Positions 7,862 to 16,385 of a stretch of 64,000 nt of DNA are shown piece by piece. Numbering within the stretch: position 1 is the stretch's first letter; every line of letters begins with the position of its first letter. The DNA lies in assembly GCF_007164725.1 (NCBI RefSeq), contig NZ_AP019697.1, positions 1 to 64,000 on the forward strand, in the 5' to 3' direction. Source of the DNA: Dialister hominis (GTDB lineage: Bacteria > Bacillota > Negativicutes > Veillonellales > Dialisteraceae). The notes under the pieces were generated by a model. The model saw only the letters and a list, made by a program, of their open reading frames with translations, was not told the origin of the DNA and did no database searches. A program made the translations under genes and the position numbers.

Positions 7862-10252
7862 ATGGACGTAGAGAAAGCTTATGTTTTATGGTTTGACGAA
7901 CTGCACAGAAAAGATGTCGCACTGGTTGGCGGGAAATCTTCTTCCCTGGGCGAACTGACGACTTCCACGGGCGTGCCGGTACCGTATGGATACGCTACGA
8001 CAGCTCATGCTTACAGATATTTCATGGAAACAACAGGACAGAACAAGAAGATCCATGAACTGCTTGAAGACCTGACCGATGTAGAAGACTCCGCGGAACT
8101 CCATGAAGTCTGCACAAAGATCCGCGAAAGCATCGCTTCTGCAGAAATGCCGGAAGACCTGGCAAAGGCTATCGGTGATGCATACGAAGAACTCGCACAG
8201 AAGGTCAATGAAAAAGATCCTTATGTGGCTGTCCGTTCTTCCGCTACCGCTGAAGATCTGCCGGACGCTTCCTTCGCAGGCCAGCAGGACACCTACCTCA
8301 ACGTTACCGGACGCGATATGGTCATCCGCAAGGTCAAGGAATGCTATGCTTCCACCTTCACTGACCGCGCTGTATACTACAGAGCCAAGAAGAATTTCGA
8401 CCATGAAAACGTGGCTCTTTCCGCAGCTGTCCAGATGATGGCTGACTCCAAAGTCGCAGGCGTTATGTTCACCGTCAACATCGCAAACGGCGACGACAGC
8501 ACCATCATGATCGAAGGATCCTGGGGCCTCGGCGAATACGTCGTACAGGGCACAGTTACCCCGGATAACTTCATCGTCAACAAAGACGACCTTACCATTA
8601 AGAGCCGTCAGATCAATGAAAAATCCATTGAACTCGTCCGCAAAGAAGGCGGGGACGTAGAAGAAAGAACCGTTCCGGAAAACCTGGCAAAATCCCAGGC
8701 TCTGACCGATGAACAGGTCGTAACCCTTGCTAAATACGCTAAAGCCATTGAAAAACACTATGGCTGCTACATGGATATGGAATGGGCTGTAGATCATCAG
8801 GACCGCATCTGGATCCTGCAGGCTCGTCCTGAAACCGTTTGGTCCAAGAGAAATAAAGAAAAGAAGGCAGGCACTGAAATGAAAATGACAACTGATCATA
8901 AGGTACTCGTTAAAGGTCTTCCGGCTTCCCCGGGAATGGCTTCCGGCAAATGCCACGTCATCACTGATCCGAAAGACATCGACGAATTCAAGGAAGGCGA
9001 AGTCCTCGTAACCATGATGACCTCTCCTGACTGGGTACCGGCTATGAAGAAAGCAGTTGCCATCGTTACCGACGCTGGCGGCATGACCTGCCACGCATCC
9101 ATCGTTTCCCGTGAACTCGGCATCCCATGCGTTGTCGGCACAAAGAGCCGCAGCGTAGAAGCTACCTCCGTTCTCAAGACTGGCGACGACATCACCATCG
9201 ATGCACAGAACGGCATCGTTTACGAAGGCATCGTAGCTGACCTTGTAAAACCGCAGCAGGCTGAAACCGCTCAGGTCCAGGGCGCTCAGGTCGTACAGGC
9301 TGAATACTTCGCACCGACCGGCACAGGCGTCATGATGAACCTCGGCGATCCGGACCTCGCTGACAAATACTCCGCACTGCCATGCGACGGCATCGGCCTC
9401 ATGCGCGAAGAATTCATCTGGACCACATTCATCCATGAACATCCGCTGTACCTCATCGAACAGGGCAAACCGGAAAAAGTCATCGACATGCTCGCTGAAG
9501 GCATTTCCAAAGTATGCCGTGCACTCGCTCCAAGACCCGTTGTTCTGCGCTTCTCCGACTTCAAGTCCGGCGAATACAGAAACCTCAAGGGCGGCGACAA
9601 ATACGAACCGGAAGAACCGGCAGACCTCCTCGGCTGGAGAGGCGCTTCCCGTTACTATGATCCGAAATACACCGCTGCATTCCGCCTCGAACTGAAAGCA
9701 GTCAAGAAAGTCCGCGAAGAATTCGGCCTGAAGAACCTGAACTGCATGATCCCGTTCTGCAGAACCGTAGACGAAGCAGCTAAAGTTACCGCTATCATGA
9801 AAGAAGAAGGACTCGAAAGAGGCCCGGACTTCAAACTGTTCCTGATGGCAGAAATCCCGTCCAACATCATCCTGGCTGACCAGTTCAACCAGTTCGTCGA
9901 CGGCTACTCCATCGGATCCAACGATCTGACCATGCTCATCCTTGGCTGCGACAGAAACAACGACACCGTTTCCGCACTCTTCGATGAAAGAAACCTGGCT
10001 ATCAAGAGAGCTATCCGTCACCTTATCGCCACCGCACACAAGGACGGCAAGACCGTTTCCATCTGCGGACAGGCACCGTCCGTATACCCGGACTTCACTG
10101 AATTCCTCGTCAAGAGCGGCATCGACTACGTATCCGTCAACCCGGACATGGTCAAAGCCACCAAGAGAAACGTCGCACGCATCGAACAGAAACTCATGCT
10201 TGACGCTGCTACCGGCAGAGGACTCCAGGATCCGACCGACTATACCTGGTAA
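7862..10252 (+). CDS. ppsA: Phosphoenolpyruvate synthase (pyruvate, water dikinase)
   Basis: Converts pyruvate + ATP + water to PEP + AMP + phosphate, the entry to gluconeogenesis. Domains in order: ATP-binding (about 1-340, with VRSSATAEDLPDASFAGQQ-type motif near 125), the swivelling phosphohistidine domain with GGMTCHA and catalytic His411, and a C-terminal PEP/pyruvate barrel (about 480-780) with SIGSNDLT and the CGQAPS active-site cysteine motif. The motifs follow PpsA and not phosphate dikinase. The start at 7862 is preferred over the adjacent ATG at 7859, because AGGAGG ends at 7856 and leaves a 5-base gap. It is followed by genes for a CcpN-like repressor and a bifunctional dikinase regulator. 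Confidence 0.93.
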   Translation: MDVEKAYVLWFDELHRKDVALVGGKSSSLGELTTSTGVPVPYGYATTAHAYRYFMETTGQNKKIHELLEDLTDVEDSAELHEVCTKIRESIASAEMPEDLAKAIGDAYEELAQKVNEKDPYVAVRSSATAEDLPDASFAGQQDTYLNVTGRDMVIRKVKECYASTFTDRAVYYRAKKNFDHENVALSAAVQMMADSKVAGVMFTVNIANGDDSTIMIEGSWGLGEYVVQGTVTPDNFIVNKDDLTIKSRQINEKSIELVRKEGGDVEERTVPENLAKSQALTDEQVVTLAKYAKAIEKHYGCYMDMEWAVDHQDRIWILQARPETVWSKRNKEKKAGTEMKMTTDHKVLVKGLPASPGMASGKCHVITDPKDIDEFKEGEVLVTMMTSPDWVPAMKKAVAIVTDAGGMTCHASIVSRELGIPCVVGTKSRSVEATSVLKTGDDITIDAQNGIVYEGIVADLVKPQQAETAQVQGAQVVQAEYFAPTGTGVMMNLGDPDLADKYSALPCDGIGLMREEFIWTTFIHEHPLYLIEQGKPEKVIDMLAEGISKVCRALAPRPVVLRFSDFKSGEYRNLKGGDKYEPEEPADLLGWRGASRYYDPKYTAAFRLELKAVKKVREEFGLKNLNCMIPFCRTVDEAAKVTAIMKEEGLERGPDFKLFLMAEIPSNIILADQFNQFVDGYSIGSNDLTMLILGCDRNNDTVSALFDERNLAIKRAIRHLIATAHKDGKTVSICGQAPSVYPDFTEFLVKSGIDYVSVNPDMVKATKRNVARIEQKLMLDAATGRGLQDPTDYTW

Positions 10253-10391
10253 TGAAATAAACCGGCGCGCTGGAAAAATCTCCGGACATTTTCCTGCCGG
10301 TCAAATGTAAAGATTCGGCATTTCCGGGGCTGTTTATGCAGTCCCGGTTTGCCATAAATTTCTGTCAAGCAGAAGAAAAGGAAGGTACAAG

Positions 10392-11024
10392 ATGCAGTTA
10401 ACCGGCCGTCAAAAAGAAATCACGCGCATCGTGAGGGAGAACGGACCTATCACGGGCGAAATGATAGCCGAGCGCCTTCACGTTACGCGAAGCGCCCTGC
10501 GCGGCGATCTGGCAGTCCTTCTTTCCGGAGAAGTCATTGCCGCGCGCCGCAGACTTGGCTATTACTATCTCGGAGGCGGGGAAGACCCCGCAGCCGCTGA
10601 AATCCGTTCCTGCACAGCAGAATCCTGCATGTCACGCCCGATCGTGGTCAACGTGGACACGAACGCCTATGATGCAGCCGTACTCCTCTTCACAGAAGAC
10701 ATCGGCACACTCTTCGTAGGCAAAGAAGACGACGTACTTGGCGTCGTTTCCAGAAAAGATCTGCTGAAAGCAGCCATGGGACGAGAAGACCTCGCGAAGG
10801 TGCCGATCTCCATGGTCATGACATCCCGCTCGAAGATGATCTACGCCGAACCGAAAGAAGATATGGTCTCCATTGCCCAGAAACTCATCGACTACGAGAT
10901 TGACTGCCTGCCCGTAGGCACCTTTAAGGACGTGGGAGGGGAGAAGAAATTCGTTCTCCAGGGCCGTATTTCTAAAACAAATATCACTCGTCTCTTCCTC
11001 GATCTGGGAAAAGGCAAACAATAA
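10392..11024 (+). CDS. ccpN: CcpN-like transcriptional repressor (HTH plus two CBS domains)
   Basis: A 210-residue protein with an N-terminal winged helix-turn-helix (TGEMIAERLHVTRSALRGDLAVL, about 20-42) and two CBS motifs (about 78-140 and 142-200). This is the architecture and size of Bacillus CcpN/YqzB, which represses gluconeogenic genes and senses adenylate/energy state through CBS domains. The gene sits between ppsA and the dikinase regulator, with only 9 bases to the latter. The 139 bases after ppsA contain a CCGGGGCTG..CAGTCCCGG hairpin without a strong T-run, so partial readthrough from ppsA is likely. Confidence 0.85.
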   Translation: MQLTGRQKEITRIVRENGPITGEMIAERLHVTRSALRGDLAVLLSGEVIAARRRLGYYYLGGGEDPAAAEIRSCTAESCMSRPIVVNVDTNAYDAAVLLFTEDIGTLFVGKEDDVLGVVSRKDLLKAAMGREDLAKVPISMVMTSRSKMIYAEPKEDMVSIAQKLIDYEIDCLPVGTFKDVGGEKKFVLQGRISKTNITRLFLDLGKGKQ

Positions 11025-11033
11025 GAGGGGGTT

Positions 11034-11867
11034 ATGTCTTTGGCTAAAATACCGGAAGTCTATGTCGTCTCCGATTCCCTCGGGGAAACGGCTGAAAGCG
11101 TAGCGAAAGCCACCATCAGCCAGTTCGATGAAGACATCGATATCATCCGCGTGCCATTCATCCGTCACGCAGAACAGATTCAGAAAGTCATCGACGAAGC
11201 AGCATCACACAATGCTGTCGTATGTCATACACTCGTCAGCCGTGAGCTGCGCGAAACATTTGAAAAAATTGCCGACGCTAAAGGCGTCCGCTACGTCGAC
11301 ATCCTGGGACCGATGATGGATACCGTAGGCACCATCACCACCACGAAGCCAAGAATGAAACCTGGCATCATCCACAAACTCGACGAAGAATACTTCAAGA
11401 AAGTAGAAGCCATTGAATTCGCCGTCAAGTACGACGACGGAAAGAATCCGGCCGGCTTCGCCAAAGCAGACGTCGTCCTGCTCGGCGTATCCCGTACATC
11501 CAAGACACCGCTGTCCATGTACATGGCACACAAGAAATTCAAAGTGGCAAACCTGCCGCTCGTACCGGAAGTACCGCTTCCGGAAGAAATCTTCCACGTG
11601 CCGCCGTACCGTTTGATCGGACTCATCATTGATCCGTACAAACTCAATACCATCAGAAGCGAACGCATGAAAGCGCTCGGCTTCTCCGGCGCAGCCAACT
11701 ACACGGACATTGCACGCATAGAAGACGAACTCTCCTATGCCAAGGAAGTCATGCGCCAGCTCCACTGCCTCGTCCTCGATGTATCCAACAAAGCCATCGA
11801 AGAGACAGCCAGCCGCATCATGGCCATCGTCCAGAAAAACAAGGAAACATACGGAGATAAATATTAA
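11034..11867 (+). CDS. ppsR: Pyruvate,water dikinase / pyruvate,phosphate dikinase regulatory protein
   Basis: A 277-residue DUF299 protein. Family members are bifunctional: they phosphorylate a Thr next to the catalytic His of the dikinase with ADP, and remove it by phosphorolysis. The P-loop-like GVSRTSKTPLS lies near residue 152, followed by NLPLVPEVPLP, both diagnostic. The target Thr-Cys-His (TCH at 409-411 of the neighbouring PpsA) is present, supporting a PpsR assignment. The gene is 9 bases after ccpN, mirroring the yqzB-yqfL pair of Bacillus. Confidence 0.92.
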   Translation: MSLAKIPEVYVVSDSLGETAESVAKATISQFDEDIDIIRVPFIRHAEQIQKVIDEAASHNAVVCHTLVSRELRETFEKIADAKGVRYVDILGPMMDTVGTITTTKPRMKPGIIHKLDEEYFKKVEAIEFAVKYDDGKNPAGFAKADVVLLGVSRTSKTPLSMYMAHKKFKVANLPLVPEVPLPEEIFHVPPYRLIGLIIDPYKLNTIRSERMKALGFSGAANYTDIARIEDELSYAKEVMRQLHCLVLDVSNKAIEETASRIMAIVQKNKETYGDKY

Positions 11868-11871
11868 GATC

Positions 11872-11907
11872 AAAGAATGCGTATCGAAAGGTGCGCATTC
11901 TTTTTTA
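11872..11907 (+). terminator. Terminator after ppsR
   Basis: AGAATGCG and CGCATTCT arms with an 11-base loop, followed by TTTTTTA. Confidence 0.88.
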
Positions 11908-12014
11908 TTCCGGTTTTAGAGAATTATGAGACTCTTTCTCATTTCTATGGTAAAATATAGACATGTATCCATATACCAGAGCGGCAAGCCGCTTTTTATA
12001 CAAGGAGGTCTTTT

Positions 12015-13040
12015 ATGCAAATCCGCGAACGGAGTGAAGAAATAGAAAGCAAGATCGTCTGCGATAGAGCATTTCTGTCCGTGAATTCCACGAGAGACAG
12101 AGACGAGGCACCAGATCCATTGAGAACTGCCTTCCAGAGAGACAGAGACAGGATCCTCCACAGCAATTCCTTCCGCCGTCTCAAACACAAGACACAAGTC
12201 TATATCGCGCCGATGGGCGACCATTACAGGACACGCATGACGCACACCCTTGAAGTCGCACAGATCGGACGCACCATGGCAAGAGCCCTTCGCCTGAACG
12301 AAGACCTCGTCGAAGCCATTGCCTTAGGCCATGACCTCGGCCATACCCCCTTCGGCCACGTAGGAGAACAGGCCCTGCAGGAAATCACCGGCCACTTCGA
12401 ACACAACGAACAGAGCGTCCGCATCGTCGACAAACTCGAACGCGACGGAAGAGGACTGAACCTCACCGTCCAGGTCAAAGACGGCATCCTCAACCACTGC
12501 GGCAAACTCAAAGCCAGCACCCTCGAAGGAAGCCTCATCAAGTACGCCGACCGCATCGCCTACCTCTGTCACGACTACGAAGACGCAGAAACCATGGGCC
12601 TCATCAGCGCAGCCGAACTTCCCGAAGACGTCAAAGCAAAAATCGGCGTCACCCACTCATCCATGATCACTGCCCTCGTCACCGAAGTCGTGGAAAACTC
12701 CATGAAAACACACGAAGACGACATCCACATGTCAAAAGAAGGAGACGAAATCCTCCTCAAATTCCGCCGCTTCATGTTCGATGAAGTCTACATGTCCGCC
12801 TCCCTCATCCCGGACAGGAAACGCGGCAGCAACGTCGTAAAAATGCTCTACGACTACTACACAGAAAAGAAAGAAGACGGCACCTACCACGAAGGCCGCC
12901 TTCCTGAAAAACAAGTCGTCCTGGCAGAAGGAAACATCCCCCAGGCCGCCGTAGACTACATCTCCGGCCTCACCGACAACTTCGCCATCAACCTCTTCGA
13001 AGACATCTTCGTCCCCAGATACTGGACATTCAAGAAATAA
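12015..13040 (+). CDS. dgt: Deoxyguanosinetriphosphate triphosphohydrolase-like HD protein
   Basis: HD-superfamily dNTP triphosphohydrolase, 341 residues, the size of the shorter type-2 Dgt proteins. Metal ligands are visible: His77 in THTLEVAQ and the His106-Asp107 pair in LGHDLGHTPFGH. The N-terminal RDRDRILHSNSFRRLKHKTQVY motif contributes to nucleotide binding. It hydrolyses dNTPs to deoxynucleosides and triphosphate and influences dNTP pools. AAGGAGG precedes the ATG. It is transcribed alone; in many Firmicutes dgt precedes dnaG-rpoD, which are not here. Confidence 0.92.
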   Translation: MQIRERSEEIESKIVCDRAFLSVNSTRDRDEAPDPLRTAFQRDRDRILHSNSFRRLKHKTQVYIAPMGDHYRTRMTHTLEVAQIGRTMARALRLNEDLVEAIALGHDLGHTPFGHVGEQALQEITGHFEHNEQSVRIVDKLERDGRGLNLTVQVKDGILNHCGKLKASTLEGSLIKYADRIAYLCHDYEDAETMGLISAAELPEDVKAKIGVTHSSMITALVTEVVENSMKTHEDDIHMSKEGDEILLKFRRFMFDEVYMSASLIPDRKRGSNVVKMLYDYYTEKKEDGTYHEGRLPEKQVVLAEGNIPQAAVDYISGLTDNFAINLFEDIFVPRYWTFKK

Positions 13041-13335
13041 TCCGGGACGCTGAGCGAATTACTCGCCTTCCCAGACGTGAAGAAGGGCCGCAGGCCGGTC
13101 TTGACCTTGCCTTTCCACGAGCGCAGCGAGGTTTTATGGCTTTCCTCAAAGCAAAGCCTTGGTTTAAGGGCGTCAGAGCTCGCCCCGTAGGGGGAGCTGG
13201 CGCCGGAGGCGTCTGAAACATCATTTCTCAGCCTGCAAGGCGGCTGTACGGTTTTTATGTTTTACTTTTTCTTTGAGTCGGTTTTCAAATAACACAAATA
13301 AATACTTCTGTTGGATCATCCTCCAACCGAATATC
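13041..13335. repeat. Mosaic intergenic repeat, copy A
   Basis: Non-coding, G/C-rich, with modules seen elsewhere in the window. Positions 13176-13216 (41 bases, beginning GAGCTCGCCCCGTAGGGGGA) are identical to 14589-14629. It also has an AGCGAGGTTTTATGG module and a TTCAAATAACACAAATAAAT module leading into the hairpin at 13336. Short open frames in it have no ribosome sites. Confidence 0.75.
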
Positions 13336-13386
13336 CCGGCACAAAAGGAGCTGCAGAAATGATTACACATTCCTGTTGCTCCTTTT
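13336..13386. terminator. Terminator-like hairpin (family member)
   Basis: AAAAGGAGCTGCAG and CTGTTGCTCCTTTT arms around AAATGATTACACATT. T- and A-runs allow function on either strand. The next 250 bases are A/T-rich with no gene. Confidence 0.7.
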
Positions 13387-13644
13387 ATTTTCATCAATGA
13401 GTATCGAGCTTTGTGCCTTTCGATGCACAGAAAGAAACATTTAGTAATATAGGTATAAAAATTTCGATAGGTTTAAAAAAGTTTGTGCCAAAATGAATAG
13501 TTATTAATTTTTTTAGTGACAAAATCGCAAATATGCATTAGAATAATGTTACTTATAGAGAAAGCTCGCTATTGTGTCGAACAATCTGTTTTCTATCATA
13601 TGTGATGTCAGGTTATGAACTTTCCCAATATCTAGAAATTTGGA

Positions 13645-13673
13645 TTGACAGAAGCGGCTTTGTGAGTTACAAT
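13645..13673 (+). promoter_or_regulatory. Strong promoter for the ArsR-type regulator
   Basis: TTGACA at 13645-13650, a 17-base spacer and TACAAT at 13668-13673. The predicted transcript has an unusually long leader of about 235 bases before the coding start. Confidence 0.75.
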
Positions 13674-13679
13674 GGTTTT

Positions 13680-13915
13680 GAACAAAATATTTAAATGTAT
13701 CGATTGGATAGGATTCACCATTAATTTTTGATGAACGTCTCAGGAGTCAGCTGGTTCATAGATAGACCTCAGGCCGCGCCGGAGGGATAGGAAGTGCGGA
13801 TCTAGTGATCTGTTGAAGGGAAATCCTCTCCGTTTTTTCATTGCAGGAATTGAGGATAATCTTGAATGAATCGGTGACCGCCCGGATACATAGGTTCAGA
13901 AAGGAGCCTTTTATC
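13680..13915 (+). other. Long untranslated leader of the ArsR-type gene
   Basis: G/C-rich and likely structured (for example GGCCGCGCCGGAGGGATAGG near 13772, and a TCCTCTCCGTTTTTT stretch near 13824-13838 that could act as an attenuator). It does not match a riboswitch class I recognise. An in-frame ATG-less extension to 13841 exists but lacks a ribosome site. Confidence 0.4.
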
Positions 13916-14284
13916 ATGGATTTCCAGCCAAGCTACAAGGAATTCGCAAGCATTTTCAAGGCGCTGTCTGATGAGACACGTTTGAGAGTCGTAGACATGC
14001 TCTCCTGCCGCGAAATGTCCGCAGGCGACATTCTTTCCAATTTCACGCTGTCACAGTCCACACTGTCCTACCACATGAAGATTCTGATCGAATCTGGCGT
14101 CGTCAACGCACGTCGTGAAGGACTTTGGACTAAGTACTCCATCAACGATGAGACATTCAACCGCGCGATGGACTTCCTGCCGGAACTGTACAAGCTGAAA
14201 GACAAATGCGTCTGCCAGCAGATTAAGTACGTCAAGAACCCGGAACGCCAGGAACTCGGCGGAGCCGACGAATTTGGCAACTAA
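13916..14284 (+). CDS. ArsR/SmtB-family transcriptional regulator
   Basis: A 122-residue winged helix-turn-helix repressor. FKALSDETRLRVVDMLSCREMSAGDIL is the family's first half, and LSQSTLSYHMKILIESGVVNARREG the recognition helix and wing. The arsenic-type CxC motif in helix 3 is absent, and the cysteines Cys102-Val-Cys104 near the end may or may not bind metal. It most resembles the SdpR/YozA branch. The start at 13916 is chosen because AAAGGAG lies 9 bases upstream; the longer frame begins inside the leader. No target gene is adjacent, so it may autoregulate or act elsewhere. Confidence 0.85.
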   Translation: MDFQPSYKEFASIFKALSDETRLRVVDMLSCREMSAGDILSNFTLSQSTLSYHMKILIESGVVNARREGLWTKYSINDETFNRAMDFLPELYKLKDKCVCQQIKYVKNPERQELGGADEFGN

Positions 14285-14302
14285 TGCCCAATCCGATGCA
14301 TC

Positions 14303-14335
14303 AAAAAAGCCCGTGAGCAATCACGGGCTTTTTGA
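14303..14335. terminator. Terminator after the ArsR-type gene
   Basis: Perfect stem AAAAAGCCCGTGA / TCACGGGCTTTTT with a GCAA tetraloop, symmetrical on both strands. Confidence 0.95.
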
Positions 14336-14339
14336 TTGT

Positions 14340-14700
14340 CAAAATGAGGAGACAGTGGAGAACCGGACCTTTTGGCGGCACTAACACTTTCCTTTTCAGA
14401 CATGGAAGAATGCCTTTAACCTTGCTCTGGAAGAGAAGGTGCGCCGTATACCAGTTGACATCAGCGGCAGCAACACAAATATCTCATAAGTTAGTGTACG
14501 GGGCGGATGAGTTGTATTTCTTCAAGGGCGCCAGCCTTGGTTTTATGGTTTTGGACTTTCGCGAGCGTAGCGAGGTTTAAGGGTGTTCGAGCTCGCCCCG
14601 TAGGGGGAGCTGGCGCCGGAGGCGTCTGAGGAGGTTTATCTCCCTCGAGCGAAGCGAGGTTTTACGGTCTTTCTCTTTCCCAAGGAATCCGAGTTTTTCC
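14340..14700. repeat. Mosaic intergenic repeat, copy B, with an unoccupied IS110 target site
   Basis: Non-coding. Read on the minus strand, 14460 down to 14412 runs through CAACTGGTATACGGCGCACC, then TTCTCTTCCAGAGCAAGGTT. This matches the sequence produced by joining the two flanks of the second IS110 copy at its CT core, so 14437-14438 is the equivalent empty core. The right part carries the 41-base module shared with copy A (14589-14629) and two AGCGAGGTTT modules. Confidence 0.8.
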
Positions 14701-14703
14701 ACA

Positions 14704-14748
14704 CAAAAGGAGCCATGTATGTACGCATACATGGCTCTCTCTTTTTTT
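14704..14748. terminator. Bidirectional terminator
   Basis: 12-base perfect stem GAGCCATGTATG / CATACATGGCTC with a TACG tetraloop. It has T-runs on the plus side and CCTTTTG on the minus side, where it ends the FMN-protein gene. Confidence 0.92.
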
Positions 14749-14757
14749 CTTTCCCCC

Positions 14758-15132
14758 TTACAGCAGCTGCACAGCAGTTTCTGCGGTGATTTCCAGAACG
14801 GATCTCAGGAATGGGTATTTTTCCTTCATCATGTCGAATTCTTTTCCTTCGCTGACGAGGCGGGCTTTGCCTTCTACGCGGAAGCCGGTGCCCTGGTAGC
14901 CGTTTCTTCCTTCGACTTCTCTTGCGCCGAGTGTCACGATGATGCGGTCGTTGACGGCAAGGTCTTCTTCCAGGTGGTGCATGCCGGCTGCGGGAGCGAG
15001 GATTCTTTCGTCATCGGTGATAACGAGGTAGGAATTCCATGTGTTTGTGACATGGGGGACATCACGGCCCCATGTGGTGAGGGATACGACGCCTTCGTGT
15101 TTCAGGACGTCGAAAAATTTCTGTGGAAGCAT
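14758..15132 (-). CDS. Flavoredoxin-like FMN-binding split-barrel protein
   Basis: 124 residues of the pyridoxamine-phosphate-oxidase-like fold. It closely follows the small FMN-binding protein of Desulfovibrio: MLPQKFFDVLKHEGVVSLTT, HVTNTWNSYL, APAAGMHHLEEDLA and RNGYQGTGFRVEG line up without large gaps. It is probably a dimeric cytosolic electron carrier or flavin reductase partner in an anaerobe; the partner is unknown. It is 45 bases downstream of the M20 peptidase on the same strand, so co-transcription is possible. Confidence 0.87.
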   Translation of the reverse strand: MLPQKFFDVLKHEGVVSLTTWGRDVPHVTNTWNSYLVITDDERILAPAAGMHHLEEDLAVNDRIIVTLGAREVEGRNGYQGTGFRVEGKARLVSEGKEFDMMKEKYPFLRSVLEITAETAVQLL

Positions 15133-15177
15133 AATCGTCTCCTTTCAGAAAATGGTCTTTCGGCCCGAATGATCGGA

Positions 15178-16317
15178 TTAATGGCCTGCGAAGTGGCTTT
15201 CTGCTTCAATGATATGGTAGACGAGATCGCCTGCTTCGTAGAGGTCCTTGACTTTGAGGGATTCGCGGTTCGTATGGAAGTCTGTCATGCCGACACCGAC
15301 TAAGAGGGACGGGAATCCCTTGGTGCCGAACCAGTTGGCATCGCTGCCGCCGCCGGAGGGGCCAGCGGTCACGCGGTAACCTGCTTCAGCGCATGCGGCG
15401 CGGAAGAGCTGGAGGGCGGGATCGGTGTCTTTGATGCAGAAGGAGTCATATGTCTTTTCTTTCTTGATCTCCAAAGATCCTTCCGGGAACTTGGCGGCTG
15501 CTTCCTTGAGGGCAGCTTCCATCTTAGCGACAAGGGCTTCGAGTTTTTCATCGTTTCTGCTTCTTGCTTCGCAGTGGACGACGCAGCGGTCAGGAACGAT
15601 GTTGACGGCCGTGCCGCCTTCGATGAGGCCGATGTTGCATGTCGTTTCATCGTCGATTCTTCCTGTCGGGCAGAGGGAAATGCCAAGGCCTGCCATGGCG
15701 ATGGCGTTCGTGCCTTTTTCAGGCGCCATGCCGGCATGGGCAGCGATGCCCTTGCAGGTGAAGTCGAGGGTGTATTCCGACGGTCCTGCGGTATAAGCAG
15801 AGCCGGCAGCTCCGTCGCCGTCGAGCGTATAGCCGAAATCGATGCCGGAGATGTATTTTTCTTCGATGGAAGAGGAGCCGCAGAGCCCGATTTCTTCCTG
15901 TACGGTGAAAATGACAGTGACTTTGCCATGCGGGATGTACGTTTCCTTCATCAGGGCAAGGCCTTCCAGGATGGCAGCAACGCCTGCCTTGTCATCGCCG
16001 CCAAGAACCGTATCGCCCTTGGAGCGGTACACGCCGTCTTCCAGGACGGGTTCGATGCCACGGCAGTTTTCCACGCAGTCCATGTGAGCCGTCAGCGCGA
16101 TGGAAGGAAGGCCTTCCGTATTCGCGTTGAATACAGCAATCAGGTTGCCGCTGTTTCCGCCATTGACCGAGCCGTTATTGTCCTCGGTGATTTTGGCAGC
16201 GCCCAGTGCTCTTAATTTCTTCTTCAGATAATCGCAGACCTCGCGCTCGCCCTTGCTCGGTGCGTCGATTTTTACGAGATCCTCGAAGGTATGTCTCATT
16301 CTATCTTCATTAACCAT
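15178..16317 (-). CDS. M20-family metallopeptidase, tripeptidase-like
   Basis: A 379-residue cytosolic zinc peptidase of the PepT-like M20 group. Motifs: ALTAHMDCVE (first zinc His and catalytic Asp), GDTVLGGDDKAGVA (bridging Asp), FTVQEEIGLCGS (catalytic Glu-Glu) and DGDGAAGSAYTAGPS. The dimerisation lid domain occupies about 185-300. PepT-like enzymes trim N-terminal residues from tripeptides. It is not the M20D deacylase type. A TATAAT-containing promoter region lies at 16340-16370 on the minus strand, and AAAGGAG precedes the ATG. Confidence 0.88.
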   Translation of the reverse strand: MVNEDRMRHTFEDLVKIDAPSKGEREVCDYLKKKLRALGAAKITEDNNGSVNGGNSGNLIAVFNANTEGLPSIALTAHMDCVENCRGIEPVLEDGVYRSKGDTVLGGDDKAGVAAILEGLALMKETYIPHGKVTVIFTVQEEIGLCGSSSIEEKYISGIDFGYTLDGDGAAGSAYTAGPSEYTLDFTCKGIAAHAGMAPEKGTNAIAMAGLGISLCPTGRIDDETTCNIGLIEGGTAVNIVPDRCVVHCEARSRNDEKLEALVAKMEAALKEAAAKFPEGSLEIKKEKTYDSFCIKDTDPALQLFRAACAEAGYRVTAGPSGGGSDANWFGTKGFPSLLVGVGMTDFHTNRESLKVKDLYEAGDLVYHIIEAESHFAGH

Positions 16318-16385
16318 GAAAGTTCTCCTTTCTTCTTACATTATATATACCTTTATTATACGCCTATGAAAACAGGGGAGGAAAT

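Noticed and set aside
13674-13915. Known riboswitch in the ArsR-type leader
   Set aside because: I compared it by eye with T-box, SAM, purine, THF, fluoride, ZTP, manganese and NiCo signatures and found no convincing match, so only an untranslated leader is recorded.
14332-14580. 82-codon frame between the ArsR-type gene and the FMN-protein gene
   Set aside because: Lies wholly in mosaic repeat copy B, which also holds the empty IS110 site.
15178-16317. M20 enzyme as the missing deacylase of the Cys-T-box operon
   Set aside because: Motifs match PepT-like tripeptidases, not the M20D deacylase type, and it lies in a separate transcription unit 5 kb away.
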